From: Thermogutta sp039793925
GTDB taxonomy: Bacteria > Planctomycetota > Planctomycetia > Pirellulales > Thermoguttaceae
Reading direction: 5' to 3'
NCBI RefSeq assembly: GCF_039793925.1
Contig: NZ_JBAMME010000258.1
Span: 38,002 to 102,001 of the forward strand
Length of the DNA stretch: 64,000 nucleotides
Shown one piece after another: positions 37,142 through 46,709 of the stretch. A program made the translations under genes and the position numbers. Positions within the stretch are counted from its first letter, which is position 1. Every line of letters begins with the position of its first letter. The notes under the pieces are model-generated. The model had not been told where the DNA came from. It saw only the letters and a program-made list of their open reading frames with translations, and ran no database searches.

Positions 37142-38919
37142 GAGAACAAATCCTTTCGTTCGGGTAGAATGCTGAATTGGCTGGAACGATCATCTTCTCT
37201 GTGGAGTGGCCGACTCCAAGCTGTTTCCAACATAAGCCAGACAAACCACGGTGCATACTCAAACCATGTCACCACAAAGTCGAAGAACATGGCACCAGTG
37301 TACGGTGTGCTTAGGACATGCTGATTGGGAAACTGGTTCATGAGCCAGAATCGCAGGTAGTAAACCATTGCGAGGCCGCCGATGGCCAACCACGCCTTGC
37401 TCCGTGCAAACATCACGAGGGGTATGGCCCACGTCCAGTACCATGGGTTTTGCGTCGGGGAAAGAAGCCAGAACCAAGCTAAAAGGAGAAAAGCGACCTG
37501 CAGCCAGTCGGCCGGTTGCTCAGAAAGTCTAACCCGGTGAAGAAGACCCGTCAGGATTGCCAGAAAACAAACAACGGTGATCAGCCGAGCCAAAAGAAAA
37601 GGCGTTCGCGAAGGATCCAACAGAAACCATCGTGATGTCGCCGCTACCAGTTCGGCTCTCCAGCAGTGGGGAACAATTGAGAACCATGGGCGGTACTCCG
37701 GTGCTCCGTCCATCGTTGGCTTAAGGTTCTCGATGACCAGCATGAACAGAAAGTCATTTATTTCCCAGTGTCCGAGGAATGCCGTAAGACCCGTGCTGGG
37801 GTCCTGGGGAGTCGTCATCGTATCCGATGGCACTGCAGGAAAGACACTTTCTGCCTTTGCGTTGATGACCTCGCAATCAGTGGACGAAGGCTGAGCCTTC
37901 CAGGGAATCATCGGCCACAGGACTGCTGTCGTGATCATCACAAACGTTAAGGTCGCGGCCGAGGCCCACCGCCATCCAATCGCTTTCATCCAGAGTGCCG
38001 CTACCATTGGAGCGAGTACCACTGGATAGAATTTGGCTCCAACCGCCAGAGCCAGCAGCACGGCGGACAGAAGCGTGTGGATTCGACTCCGTCCTACCGA
38101 GGTAAAGTTTCTCAACAATCGCACCGCAAAAAACAAAGCGAGAACGGTGAGAAAAACCGCCAGAGAATCGAGATGCCCGGTGTTGGCAATCTCTTTGATA
38201 ACAAGTGGACACCACCCGTAGGACGCGGACCAACCGATATGCTTCCGGGAGAGACGAAGGAGAGTCGAAATGATTACCAGTGTGGTTAGATCGAACACCA
38301 CAAAAGGCAGCTTCATGAGCATGATGCGCTCGAATACCCCGGCACGATTTGGTGTCAAATAGGCCACGGCTGCAAACGCGGCTTGACTGACCGGGGGGTA
38401 GATGGTTGGTAAGTGAGCATAATGAACGCGCGTGAGAATTGTGTTGATGCTGGAATCTTTTCGCAATTGCACTAAACGTTTAAGATCGTCAGGGATATTT
38501 CTATGGGATGTCGCCTGGAGGACCTGTTCCGGGCTGTAACGGTATGGACTGACACCTTGCGCTACTACGTTGCCATCCCAAAGATAGCGATAAATGTCAA
38601 TTTCCAGGATTGGCCAGGAATAAACTGAGACGACGCGGAACAGAATACTCGCAGCAATGATGATCACCAGGAGCACTCTATCCGCTTTGGTCTGCAGCGC
38701 CACGATGATCGCGAGGATGTACGCAACAAAGGCGGCCGCCAATATCCCGAGCGCTGCCAGAATTGGTCGTTCGGTGACCGGTACGTCGGGCGCGAAGCGA
38801 AAGCTGAGGGCTGCGAGCGATCCATATAACAAGGTGAGCAGCCCGGCCAGGAGGACGAGGATGGTGATCCCCAATCCCGCACGGGCTGGTTCACACGCCG
38901 GTTTCAAGCTGCTGTTCAC
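37138..38919 (-). CDS. Polytopic GT-C-type glycosyltransferase (DUF2029-like)
   Basis: 593 residues with about 12 hydrophobic segments. LEIDIYRYLWDGNVVAQGVSPYRY after the second or third segment matches the acidic D-Y-R-Y motif of polyprenyl-phosphate-dependent GT-C mannosyltransferases. YPPVSQAAFAAVAYL and ANTGHLDSLAVFLTVLAL also fit. A large loop lies at about 340-400. It follows a GT2 gene of the dolichol-phosphate-sugar synthase type by 31 bases, which could supply the lipid-linked sugar donor. It likely acts in cell-surface glycan assembly at the membrane. Confidence 0.78.
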   Translation of the reverse strand: MNSSLKPACEPARAGLGITILVLLAGLLTLLYGSLAALSFRFAPDVPVTERPILAALGILAAAFVAYILAIIVALQTKADRVLLVIIIAASILFRVVSVYSWPILEIDIYRYLWDGNVVAQGVSPYRYSPEQVLQATSHRNIPDDLKRLVQLRKDSSINTILTRVHYAHLPTIYPPVSQAAFAAVAYLTPNRAGVFERIMLMKLPFVVFDLTTLVIISTLLRLSRKHIGWSASYGWCPLVIKEIANTGHLDSLAVFLTVLALFFAVRLLRNFTSVGRSRIHTLLSAVLLALAVGAKFYPVVLAPMVAALWMKAIGWRWASAATLTFVMITTAVLWPMIPWKAQPSSTDCEVINAKAESVFPAVPSDTMTTPQDPSTGLTAFLGHWEINDFLFMLVIENLKPTMDGAPEYRPWFSIVPHCWRAELVAATSRWFLLDPSRTPFLLARLITVVCFLAILTGLLHRVRLSEQPADWLQVAFLLLAWFWLLSPTQNPWYWTWAIPLVMFARSKAWLAIGGLAMVYYLRFWLMNQFPNQHVLSTPYTGAMFFDFVVTWFEYAPWFVWLMLETAWSRPLHREDDRSSQFSILPERKDLFS

Positions 38920-38950
38920 AGCTGCATCCTGGGGCTTAGGGTGTGTCTTT

Positions 38951-39670
38951 TCATTGAGACCTAGTTTGCCTTGGTGGCACCCGTGCGAGGGCGTACTTGC
39001 CGATGGTCGACAGTATTCTGAGGCCAGCCCTCACAGACCCTGATAAAGTCCCACTGATCTTGCTCTGGCCGATGCGGCGTCGATAGGGAACAGGAATCTC
39101 GACGGTTCGCAGACCCAATCGGGCGGCCTTGATCTGCATCTCGATCGTCCAACCAAAGTTGCGATCGGTCATGCCCAAGTTGCAGAGGGCTCCGTACTCA
39201 ATGGCGCGGAAAGGCCCCAGGTCTGTGTACTCGGCGGCTAATAGGCATCGAAGCAGGAAGCACGCGAGTCGGGTGCCAAGGACACTGTGAAGGGGCATGG
39301 CTCCAAATTCGCGGGGTCCTTGCAGCCGGGAGCCCAGCACGAAGTCTGCGTTTCCGTGGATAATGGGTTTTACCAGTTCCGGCAACAGCTCCGGGTGATC
39401 GCTGTAGTCTGCATCGAGAAAAACGACAACAAGCGGCGGCGATTCGCCGGCGAGGATTAACTCCCGAATCGCGGCCAAACCGCGCAGGCAGGCCGCCCCG
39501 TATCCGCGAACCGGCTCTACCACGACTGTCGCGCCAAGGGCAGAAGCTACGGCGGCCGTCCCGTCCGTGGAATTATTGTCCACCACAATCACCCGCCCCA
39601 CCTTGGGAAGGTCGCGCAAGACCAGCGGAAGCGACGCCGCTTCATTCAATGCGGGAATGATAACTGTCAC
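38951..39670 (-). CDS. GT2 polyprenyl-phosphate sugar transferase-like
   Basis: 239 residues. GT-A fold motifs are TVIIPALNEAASLP, VIVVDNNSTDGT, VVFLDADYSDHPELLPEL (DXD metal site) and FVLGSRLQGPREFGAMP. FGWTIEMQIKAARLGLRTVEIPVPYRRRIGQSKISGT is diagnostic for the DPM1/GtrB branch. It lacks C-terminal membrane helices, so it would act at the cytoplasmic membrane face. It begins with GTG; no earlier in-frame start is seen. First gene of a run with the GT-C gene and small lipoprotein. Confidence 0.85.
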   Translation of the reverse strand: MTVIIPALNEAASLPLVLRDLPKVGRVIVVDNNSTDGTAAVASALGATVVVEPVRGYGAACLRGLAAIRELILAGESPPLVVVFLDADYSDHPELLPELVKPIIHGNADFVLGSRLQGPREFGAMPLHSVLGTRLACFLLRCLLAAEYTDLGPFRAIEYGALCNLGMTDRNFGWTIEMQIKAARLGLRTVEIPVPYRRRIGQSKISGTLSGSVRAGLRILSTIGKYALARVPPRQTRSQ

Positions 39671-40431
39671 TTCCTCGAGTATTGGCGTCCTCGTGCAGCA
39701 TTTGAAAACACTGTGCCTAACTAATAGAGTGGTGCCTTCAATCTATCATCAGTCAGCCACCCAGACGGGCCGCCCGGGCGTTCGTCGAAGTGCGGTTATT
39801 TTCCTCGCCAACAGCTCACAAAAAATAAGCTCACTCCCCCCACCACCGGCAGGCCGGAGATCAGCCTGACCGGTCAAAGGGCAGCCGGTCGGATACCTGG
39901 CGTTCCATGGAATTGACACACAGACGACACCGAATTGACGCGGAGACTGCTCGATCCTTACACTGCCCGGCGGAATTTTGCCATTCCGCTAGGTTCCCCG
40001 AGGAGCTGCCACCATAGATGCTCGTCAGACTTCGGGAAAAAGATAACACTTCTCGGATTACTACATTCCTTAAAGCAGGGCGTTCTAGAGATCACGCACC
40101 GTTAGGCAAGACACCCAGGGAAAGGCGAGAGTGTAACTAATCTTTACCGGGACGAACGGAAACATGTGAGAATGCCTTGGCGGTTGACTGTCGCAGAGTT
40201 CCGAATACAATCGGAGCGAACGTTCGAGCTAACGGAGCGCCCATCGCGTTTGGGACGATGGTGAACTAGTGGCCACAAAGGGGCGATAAGGGGTAATTAC
40301 ATAGATCTATGTCGCGTTGCTTCCACACGTCTGTTGTGTATCCGTCCCGTAAACCTCGCGCAGTTCGCGAAAGACACTGGTGGTTGAAGTGATTCCGTAG
40401 TTGCAGCCTTGCTGAGAAAGGACCCTGCCCT
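39671..40431. other. Divergent intergenic region
   Basis: About 760 bases between the GT2 gene and the PHP gene. No coding sequence is recognised. It contains the palindrome listed at 40299-40312. Confidence 0.35.
40299..40312. promoter_or_regulatory. Perfect 14-base palindrome upstream of the PHP gene
   Basis: ACATAGATCTATGT is perfectly self-complementary and lies 120 bases before the PHP start codon. It has the size of a dimeric repressor site. Confidence 0.35.
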
Positions 40432-41520
40432 ATGATGAGGCGATTGTTGCAAGCGTGGACTGTATCCGTTTGGTTGGTCTTTCTGGCCGCCACAGGCTGG
40501 AGCCAGGTCCGCCATGAAATCGCGTTTCCCGACATACCGGGTTACAAAACATTGAAATGCGATTTCCACATGCACACGGTGTTTTCGGATGGAACAGTGT
40601 GGCCTACGGTGCGTGTGGAGGAAGCCTACCGGACAGGCCTCGATGCAATCGCGATCAGCGACCATATCGAATACCAGCCCCATAAGGATGACGTGCCGAC
40701 CAATTACAACCGTTCATATGAGTTGGCCGTGGGGCGGGCACGTGAGTTGGGGATCATCCTCATTCGCGCAGCCGAGATCACACGAGATACTCCACCCGGC
40801 CATTTCAACGCCATTTTCCTCAAGGACATTAATCCTCTCGTCAAAGCTGACCTGGTAGAAGCCATTTCGGCGGCGTGTGAGCAAGGCGCGTTTGTTTTTT
40901 GGAATCATCAGGCGTGGAAAGGCGAAGAATTGGGTCGCTGGATGGATATTCATACTGAGTTGTATGAAAAGAAGCTCTTGCACGGCATGGAGGTGGCCAA
41001 CGGTTCCACATATTACCCTAGCGCACATCGATGGTGTTTGGAGAAGGGACTGACGATGGTCGGAAATTCCGATATTCATGGGCCCGATTTGCTCACGCAA
41101 AATACCGCGGCGGAGCATCGGACGATCACATTGGTGTTTGTGACCGAGCGAAGCGAAGACGGCATCCGTGAATCGTTGCGTGCGGGGCGCACGGCCGTTT
41201 GGTGGGCCGATACGCTGATCGGAAAGCCGGAATGGTTGAAAGCTCTTCTCGAAGCAAGTGTCGACATCGCAGAACCCCACCTGCGTTCCAAGACAAGCGT
41301 GTGGACGAAAGTCACGAATAAAAGTGCGATCGATATCGTTCTCCGGCGCATTGGTCCAATCGGCCCGCCCGAATTGACACTGAAAGCCGGGACAACGACA
41401 CTTGTTCGAATCAACGCTCCGGATACCTCGAAACCCCTTGAGCTTCAGTATGAAGTGACCAATTTCCTTGTAGAACCAGGAAAGGGCCTCACGGTCACGT
41501 ACACCGTTCCGGCCCCATAA
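40432..41520 (+). CDS. Exported PHP-domain metallophosphoesterase-like protein
   Basis: 362 residues with a signal peptide at about 1-24. The PHP domain shows CDFHMHTVFSDGTVWP, AIAISDHIEY, AAEITRDTPPGHFNAIF, FVFWNHQAW, HGMEVANG and MVGNSDIHGP, which together supply the metal ligands. A C-terminal beta-rich part of about 100 residues follows. The family includes phosphoesterases and hydrolases acting at three-metal sites; the substrate of secreted planctomycete members is unknown. It precedes a clan-A glycosidase gene on the same strand, 171 bases apart. Confidence 0.85.
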   Translation: MMRRLLQAWTVSVWLVFLAATGWSQVRHEIAFPDIPGYKTLKCDFHMHTVFSDGTVWPTVRVEEAYRTGLDAIAISDHIEYQPHKDDVPTNYNRSYELAVGRARELGIILIRAAEITRDTPPGHFNAIFLKDINPLVKADLVEAISAACEQGAFVFWNHQAWKGEELGRWMDIHTELYEKKLLHGMEVANGSTYYPSAHRWCLEKGLTMVGNSDIHGPDLLTQNTAAEHRTITLVFVTERSEDGIRESLRAGRTAVWWADTLIGKPEWLKALLEASVDIAEPHLRSKTSVWTKVTNKSAIDIVLRRIGPIGPPELTLKAGTTTLVRINAPDTSKPLELQYEVTNFLVEPGKGLTVTYTVPAP

Positions 41521-41691
41521 TTCATCGAGGTCTCCGCTCATGGGTGACGGGTTTCGGCACGGGCGATGTCATCAATCGCCGTGCTTGCTCCCGCTTTGGT
41601 CACGGACCGAGGAAGCAAGCGAACGAGAATCGCCTTTTCGGCAGTATGTGTGCGCGGGTGCTGTCGTTGAACAAGCGGAAGAGGGTCCTCC

Positions 41692-43566
41692 ATGATTTCA
41701 AGTGATCAAAGGTTGGCTCGGTTCCTCGTAGCCGTGATGTTTGTGGCTCTGGGAATTGCGCTTGGGTCAGATGCCTCGGGGCAAGGGGTGGAACGGACGA
41801 TTCCCAGGCCCTTAGCGCATCATCCCGGCAATATTTTCCTGGAGGGGGAATCAGTTCGGATCTCGTTGCCCAAGCGGGGGGTGTGGCAACTCCTGGATGC
41901 CGACAACCAGGTCGTCAAAAGTGTCGGAGTGAATGACACACTGGTCGAACTCGGTCCGCTGCCCGTCGGTTTTTATCGACTGAAAAACGAGGATTATCCC
42001 GACTGGGTGTCCTTGGGGGTGATCGCCTCGCTCAAGATGCCGACTCCGCAGACTTCCCCCATTGCGTTGGACGTGGCGATGAGCTGGTTTTATCCGGAGG
42101 ACCGCATGGCCGATGTGGCGAGCCTCTGTGCCCTCGTCGGAGTCAATTGGGTTCGGGACCGGTTGTCCTGGGCTGAGGTGGAGCCGCAACGGGGAGAATT
42201 CAAAACGCGGACCCGCTATGATGCTGCGGCCGAGATTCAATCAGCTGCCGGACTCAAGGTATTGCAGGTTTATCACGCTTCTCCGAAGTGGGCGAACCCC
42301 GAAACAAAACGCTTTCCCATCGATTTGCGGGATTGCTACAGGTTTTTGAAAGGCGTTGCTGCCCGGTGGAAGGGCAAAGTGCTCGCTTACGAACCGTGGA
42401 ATGAAGCCGATATCGAAGTCTTCGGTGGACACACGGGAGCAGAAATGGCGTCGTTGCAGAAGGCCGCCTACTGGGCGATCAAGTCGGTGTCACCCGACAC
42501 GATTGTGTGTTGGAACGTATTCGCCACGAGCAATGCCGCTCATTTGGAAGATATTGCAGCCAACGATGTTCTGCCCTATTGCGATACCTTCAACTTCCAT
42601 CATTATCGACCTCTCGAAGATTATCCGTCCCTGTACGAGAGTTTCAGGCAAATTGCCGGGCCGCGCCCCTTGTGGGTGACAGAGTGTGCGCTGCCGCTTC
42701 GCTGGTCGGGCGATCCCCAGAAGCAGGAGTTGAGCGATGAGGATTTGTTTGAACAAGCCCGACGATTGGTGAAAGTTTTTGCGTGTTCGCTTCACGAGGG
42801 TACGAGAGCGACGTTCTATTTCCTGCTGCCTCATTATGTGGAGGGACCCACCCAATTCGGAATTATCCGCAGGGATTTGACACCGCGTCCCGCCTATGTG
42901 TCGCTGGCAGCCGTGGGAAGGCTTTTGGCGGACGCGCGACCTTGTGGAAAACTGGGGGACAGAGAACTCTCAGGCTACCTATTTCGGGCAGAACCGGACG
43001 GGGAGCCACGACTCGTACTAGTGTTGTGGAGTAAAGAGCCACGAACTATCGATCTACCTGTGAAGCCTGTGGCTTTGTATGACTATTTAGGTCGTCGGAT
43101 TGAGAAAGTAGCCGAGGACTTAGTTGTCACATCAACCCCGATATTTGCCGTTTTCCATAAAGATTCGCTAGATCGCTTTGACTTTGTTAAGGCTCCTCAG
43201 GCGAAGCCTGTTCCGGTGGACGGTCCCTGCCCTGTCGTGTTGCAGACCCTGTGGCCCTCCAATAGGATTGAGTTGCGTCAATCAGCATACCGGGTGAAGC
43301 GGGAACAAAATAATCTGAAATTCCCAGTTTTCATTTACAATTTCGGACCGTCGGCAGCGGAAGGTACAATCCGTGTGACAGTACCGCCCGGGTGGGCCGC
43401 GGAATTTATTGATAAATGCCGCCTGGCCGCGGGTGAACGCACAGAACAGTCCCTGGAACTTGCCTTACCCACGTCCGGCTGGACGGGGGTGGCGGTGATC
43501 CGGATCGAGGGAGATTTTGGAACCCTTGGTAGGAGTGTGCTCTCGTTTCGACTTATCTCCGATTGA
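41692..43566 (+). CDS. Exported clan GH-A glycosidase (GH39/GH5-like)
   Basis: 624 residues with a signal peptide at about 1-30 and an N-terminal beta domain. The TIM barrel starts near residue 125 (MSWFYPEDRMADVASLCALVGVNWVRDRLSW). The proposed acid/base is E238 in YEPWNEAD and the nucleophile E331 in WVTECALP, both at the ends of barrel strands as in clan GH-A. C-terminal beta domains span about 430-624. Family assignment (GH39, GH5 or an unclassified neighbour) cannot be settled by eye. It is probably involved in glycan degradation with the nearby GH27 and xylose isomerase genes. Confidence 0.75.
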   Translation: MISSDQRLARFLVAVMFVALGIALGSDASGQGVERTIPRPLAHHPGNIFLEGESVRISLPKRGVWQLLDADNQVVKSVGVNDTLVELGPLPVGFYRLKNEDYPDWVSLGVIASLKMPTPQTSPIALDVAMSWFYPEDRMADVASLCALVGVNWVRDRLSWAEVEPQRGEFKTRTRYDAAAEIQSAAGLKVLQVYHASPKWANPETKRFPIDLRDCYRFLKGVAARWKGKVLAYEPWNEADIEVFGGHTGAEMASLQKAAYWAIKSVSPDTIVCWNVFATSNAAHLEDIAANDVLPYCDTFNFHHYRPLEDYPSLYESFRQIAGPRPLWVTECALPLRWSGDPQKQELSDEDLFEQARRLVKVFACSLHEGTRATFYFLLPHYVEGPTQFGIIRRDLTPRPAYVSLAAVGRLLADARPCGKLGDRELSGYLFRAEPDGEPRLVLVLWSKEPRTIDLPVKPVALYDYLGRRIEKVAEDLVVTSTPIFAVFHKDSLDRFDFVKAPQAKPVPVDGPCPVVLQTLWPSNRIELRQSAYRVKREQNNLKFPVFIYNFGPSAAEGTIRVTVPPGWAAEFIDKCRLAAGERTEQSLELALPTSGWTGVAVIRIEGDFGTLGRSVLSFRLISD

Positions 43567-43637
43567 ATCGCGCGTTACACTCCCGCGTTGGCTGGCAACC
43601 GTTTGCGGAACACGGCGCGTGGTTTCGTAGGTGATCG

Positions 43638-45671
43638 TCATTTCGGATGTTGAACAGCAGGTTTGATTCTGATCAGGGCAACGCCGTGGCGTCCCACTTG
43701 CGTGGCGAAGCGGTTTGGAAAGACTCCAAGGTCTTTCTGCCGCCAGAGATCCCGCACGTGCTGGGGACCTTCACACTGAAGGTCTTGCCACGAGATCGTC
43801 ATCTCACGTGGGAATTCATCCAGATTGAACAATCCCACCGCCATGGATCCGTCCACCAGCGGTTTGGCAAGCACGAGCTCCTCAGGGGTTTCTCGAACGA
43901 TCCGGGCTTGTTTGCCCAGAGGATCCTGGTCGATAGCGATTACCTCTCGATTGCAGAGAATGCCCAACGTAAAGTCGTCGAGTTTGGTCATATCTCCCGA
44001 GAAGATGATTGGCGCTGCCATCAGACACCACATCGACATGTGAGTGTACTGTTCATTAGGGGTCAATGGGGTAGGACGACCCTCCCCGCCAGTTCGGGCG
44101 TCGCCTACCCAACCGATGAGAATGTAATCAGGATCATTCCAGTGGCCTGGTCCAGCGTACTCCCAAAGTTTGGCGTTCTTGAGGCCAACCTGATAAATTC
44201 CCCGGTTGAGTGATCCGCCCTCAAGACCCAGGTCGCCGGTGGTCCGCCAGCAGTTACCACCCACCGAGGCTCCCCATTCCCACACGGAATCCATGCCGTA
44301 CTGACACAGGTTGTAGACAATATCCCGGTCCAGCGATTTCAGGATGTCGCCCATGAGTTTGTACGGCTTCATGAAGTCTTCGCGGCTCTTGGCTTGGACC
44401 ACGCGACCATAAGAGCACCAATCGTACTTCAGAAAGTCAAATCCCCACTCCGCAAATTTCTTTGCGTCGATTTCCTCGTGCTGATAACTTCCCACATATC
44501 CGCCACATGTGAGCGGCCCAGGCGAAATGTAGATTCCCGCTTTGAGGCCTTTGGCGTGAATGTAATCTGTGAGTGCCTTCATATCTGGAAACTTCTTATT
44601 CGGACGGACCGCCCCTTGTTCATCGCGAGGAGAACCACCCAGGAGTGGATCGTCTGATCCAGGTTTGACCATCCAGCAGTCATCAATATTCACATACGCA
44701 TAACCAAAATCGGCCATCCCGGAAGAGACCATTGCGTCGGCCGCCGCTCGAATATCGGCATCGGAGACGCGATGATAGTGGATGTACCAGCTATTCCATC
44801 CCATGGGAGGTGTGAGGGCGAGCGTGTCTCCGACGACCAACGTCCACACACCTTCCGCGACACCGTGGCGATTCTCCGCTCTCAAAGTCACGCGATATTC
44901 GCCTCGGCTCTCAGGAGCTCGACCGCTGATAATGCCGGTACTCTCATCAAGGTGAAGGCTGTCTGGAAGATCCCGGGCAGTGAAATGGATGGGGCGTTCG
45001 CCGGTACACGGAATGCGAAAGATGACCGGGTGATTCGGCCGACATCCATATCGCTGCGGATGATTGAGGACTGGTTCCGGACCCGGCGGAGGAGTGAGTC
45101 GTATGCGGGGCTCGTCGGGAGCGGGTATGGTTGATGGTGTGGCACCTCGATAGGCAATGGTTGCCTCGGCCCAGTCCGCGTGATCAAAGTCGATTCCATC
45201 TCCTGCTGCTCCCACGTAGAGGAGAAGTTGCGTCACCCCGCGCAGCGGCACATCCACGAGTTTTGCTTGTTCGCCACCGCGCATGATACCGCTGTCAAAG
45301 ACTTTTTCGCCGTCTGCGTACACGCGGAATTCCACACTCCCCCGGGTGCCTGCTGAATCATCCACACCTACTTTGGCGGTGAAGCGTTCCGCTCTTCCGT
45401 CGAGTTTGATGTAAAGCGCCGAGACCGCATGTGTTCCCACCCCATTTGTGAACGCCTGGCCGGCAATTCGCATGGGTTGTTTGACAATGTTGCGGTTGAC
45501 CTGGGGCTGGCCGTAACCCTGGGACATGTACGACAGGTCCAGTGCAGAAAGTGCGATTGTCTTGAGTTCCTGGGTGTATGCTGATGAGATGACGCCGAAC
45601 CCGAACAGAAAAGTCAGGGCGATACTGAGTCGTGAACAAAACCACTGCTGGTGAAGATGTGTGGCGACCAT
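43638..45671 (-). CDS. Exported GH27 alpha-galactosidase-like enzyme with NPCBM domain
   Basis: 677 residues. A signal peptide (about 1-34) is followed by an NPCBM carbohydrate-binding domain (about 35-175, GVGTHAVSALYIKLDG and VGVDDSAG). A putative Ig domain (about 205-285) precedes the GH27 barrel starting LTPPMGWNSWYIHYH. The nucleophile is D417 in LKYDWCS and the acid/base D480 in RTTGDLG. MAAPIIFSGDM and IAIDQDPLGKQ are typical of the family. It would remove terminal alpha-galactose (or beta-L-arabinopyranose) from plant polysaccharide. It converges with the clan-A glycosidase gene. Confidence 0.93.
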   Translation of the reverse strand: MVATHLHQQWFCSRLSIALTFLFGFGVISSAYTQELKTIALSALDLSYMSQGYGQPQVNRNIVKQPMRIAGQAFTNGVGTHAVSALYIKLDGRAERFTAKVGVDDSAGTRGSVEFRVYADGEKVFDSGIMRGGEQAKLVDVPLRGVTQLLLYVGAAGDGIDFDHADWAEATIAYRGATPSTIPAPDEPRIRLTPPPGPEPVLNHPQRYGCRPNHPVIFRIPCTGERPIHFTARDLPDSLHLDESTGIISGRAPESRGEYRVTLRAENRHGVAEGVWTLVVGDTLALTPPMGWNSWYIHYHRVSDADIRAAADAMVSSGMADFGYAYVNIDDCWMVKPGSDDPLLGGSPRDEQGAVRPNKKFPDMKALTDYIHAKGLKAGIYISPGPLTCGGYVGSYQHEEIDAKKFAEWGFDFLKYDWCSYGRVVQAKSREDFMKPYKLMGDILKSLDRDIVYNLCQYGMDSVWEWGASVGGNCWRTTGDLGLEGGSLNRGIYQVGLKNAKLWEYAGPGHWNDPDYILIGWVGDARTGGEGRPTPLTPNEQYTHMSMWCLMAAPIIFSGDMTKLDDFTLGILCNREVIAIDQDPLGKQARIVRETPEELVLAKPLVDGSMAVGLFNLDEFPREMTISWQDLQCEGPQHVRDLWRQKDLGVFPNRFATQVGRHGVALIRIKPAVQHPK

Positions 45672-45875
45672 GATTCTCTTTTCCCTCCCGAGTTAGCGTG
45701 ATGTCCCTTGACACATCCTGTTCTGTTTGCCAATTTAACACTTTCCCGATCGTAATTTGCACGCCGCAAGCAATGGTAGATGCTGATGTGTTTTTAGTAG
45801 TTATTTCAGCCCAACGCAAGATGGGCCAGTGTCGGCCACTTGTGGACCAGTAAGTGTGTGCCAACAGGTGCGATT

Positions 45876-46499
45876 ATGTCGAAGACTGTCGATTTTATTT
45901 ATTTCGATCTGGGACGCGTCATCATCAATTTTGATAACGACCGGATGTGCCGGCAGATTGCCGAAGTCAGTGACGTATCGCCGGAGCGTGTCCACGAAAT
46001 TCTGTTCTCTACTGGGCTTCAAAGGGCATTTGAGCTCGGCCAAATCTCGCCCCAACAGTTTTATGAGGAGTTTTGCCGATTGAGCGGACGCTCTGTGCCG
46101 TGGGATCAGCTTCGCCAAGCAGCGTCTGATATCTTTTGGATCAACACGCCAATGTTGCCCGTGGTGGCGCAACTTCAGGCGCGATGCTTTCCCCTGGGGA
46201 TTTTATCCAACACGTGCATCACCCATTTTGAGTGGTGTCTTGAACATTTTGCTATTCTGCGGCGAGGGTTTCGTGTCTATGGGTTGAGCTGTGAATTTGG
46301 ACTGTTGAAACCTGATCCCAAGATATTTCTGGCGGCAGCCGAGAAGGCAGGCGTTGCGCCCGAGCGTATCTTCTTTACCGACGACATTCCCGCCCACGTC
46401 GAGGCCGCCCAGCACGCTGGATTTCAGGCTGTCCCTTTCTTCTCTGCGCGACAGATCGCCAAGGAACTTCGCAGTCGCGGCGTGCGCTTCAACTACTGA
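45876..46499 (+). CDS. HAD-superfamily hydrolase (subfamily IA)
   Basis: 207 residues from the ATG at 45876. Motif I is FIYFDLGRVIINFD (the second Asp replaced by Gly, common in this branch). A helical cap follows; motif II is LGILSNTC, motif III is LLKPDPKIF and motif IV is IFFTDDIPAHVEAA. It is probably a small-molecule phosphatase in sugar metabolism; the substrate cannot be named. It ends at a bidirectional terminator shared with xylA. Confidence 0.85.
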   Translation: MSKTVDFIYFDLGRVIINFDNDRMCRQIAEVSDVSPERVHEILFSTGLQRAFELGQISPQQFYEEFCRLSGRSVPWDQLRQAASDIFWINTPMLPVVAQLQARCFPLGILSNTCITHFEWCLEHFAILRRGFRVYGLSCEFGLLKPDPKIFLAAAEKAGVAPERIFFTDDIPAHVEAAQHAGFQAVPFFSARQIAKELRSRGVRFNY

Positions 46500-46566
46500 A
46501 CAGCTCTTCATATTCAAGCGGGAGAAAGCCGTGGATGGCGTATTGTAATGATCCATCAAGAAAGTC

Positions 46567-46602
46567 AAAACGGTAGGGGCAACGAATCACCCCTACCGTT
46601 TT
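46567..46602. terminator. Bidirectional terminator between HAD and xylA genes (palindrome copy 2)
   Basis: CGGTAGGGG at 46571-46579 pairs with CCCCTACCG at 46590-46598 around a 10-base loop. A run of T follows and a run of A precedes, so it works on both strands for the two converging genes. The stem shares the GTAGGGG/CCCCTAC arms of the dispersed palindromes at 3209 and 61264. Confidence 0.8.
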
Positions 46603-46709
46603 TAGATATTTACGTCCAACAACTGGCATGGAGAGCCGAAGCCCCGAAATCGTCTCTGCAACCTGCGGTGTTCTGGTGGGGGTCCAAAGACGACTGCTGA
46701 TGGCCGGCT

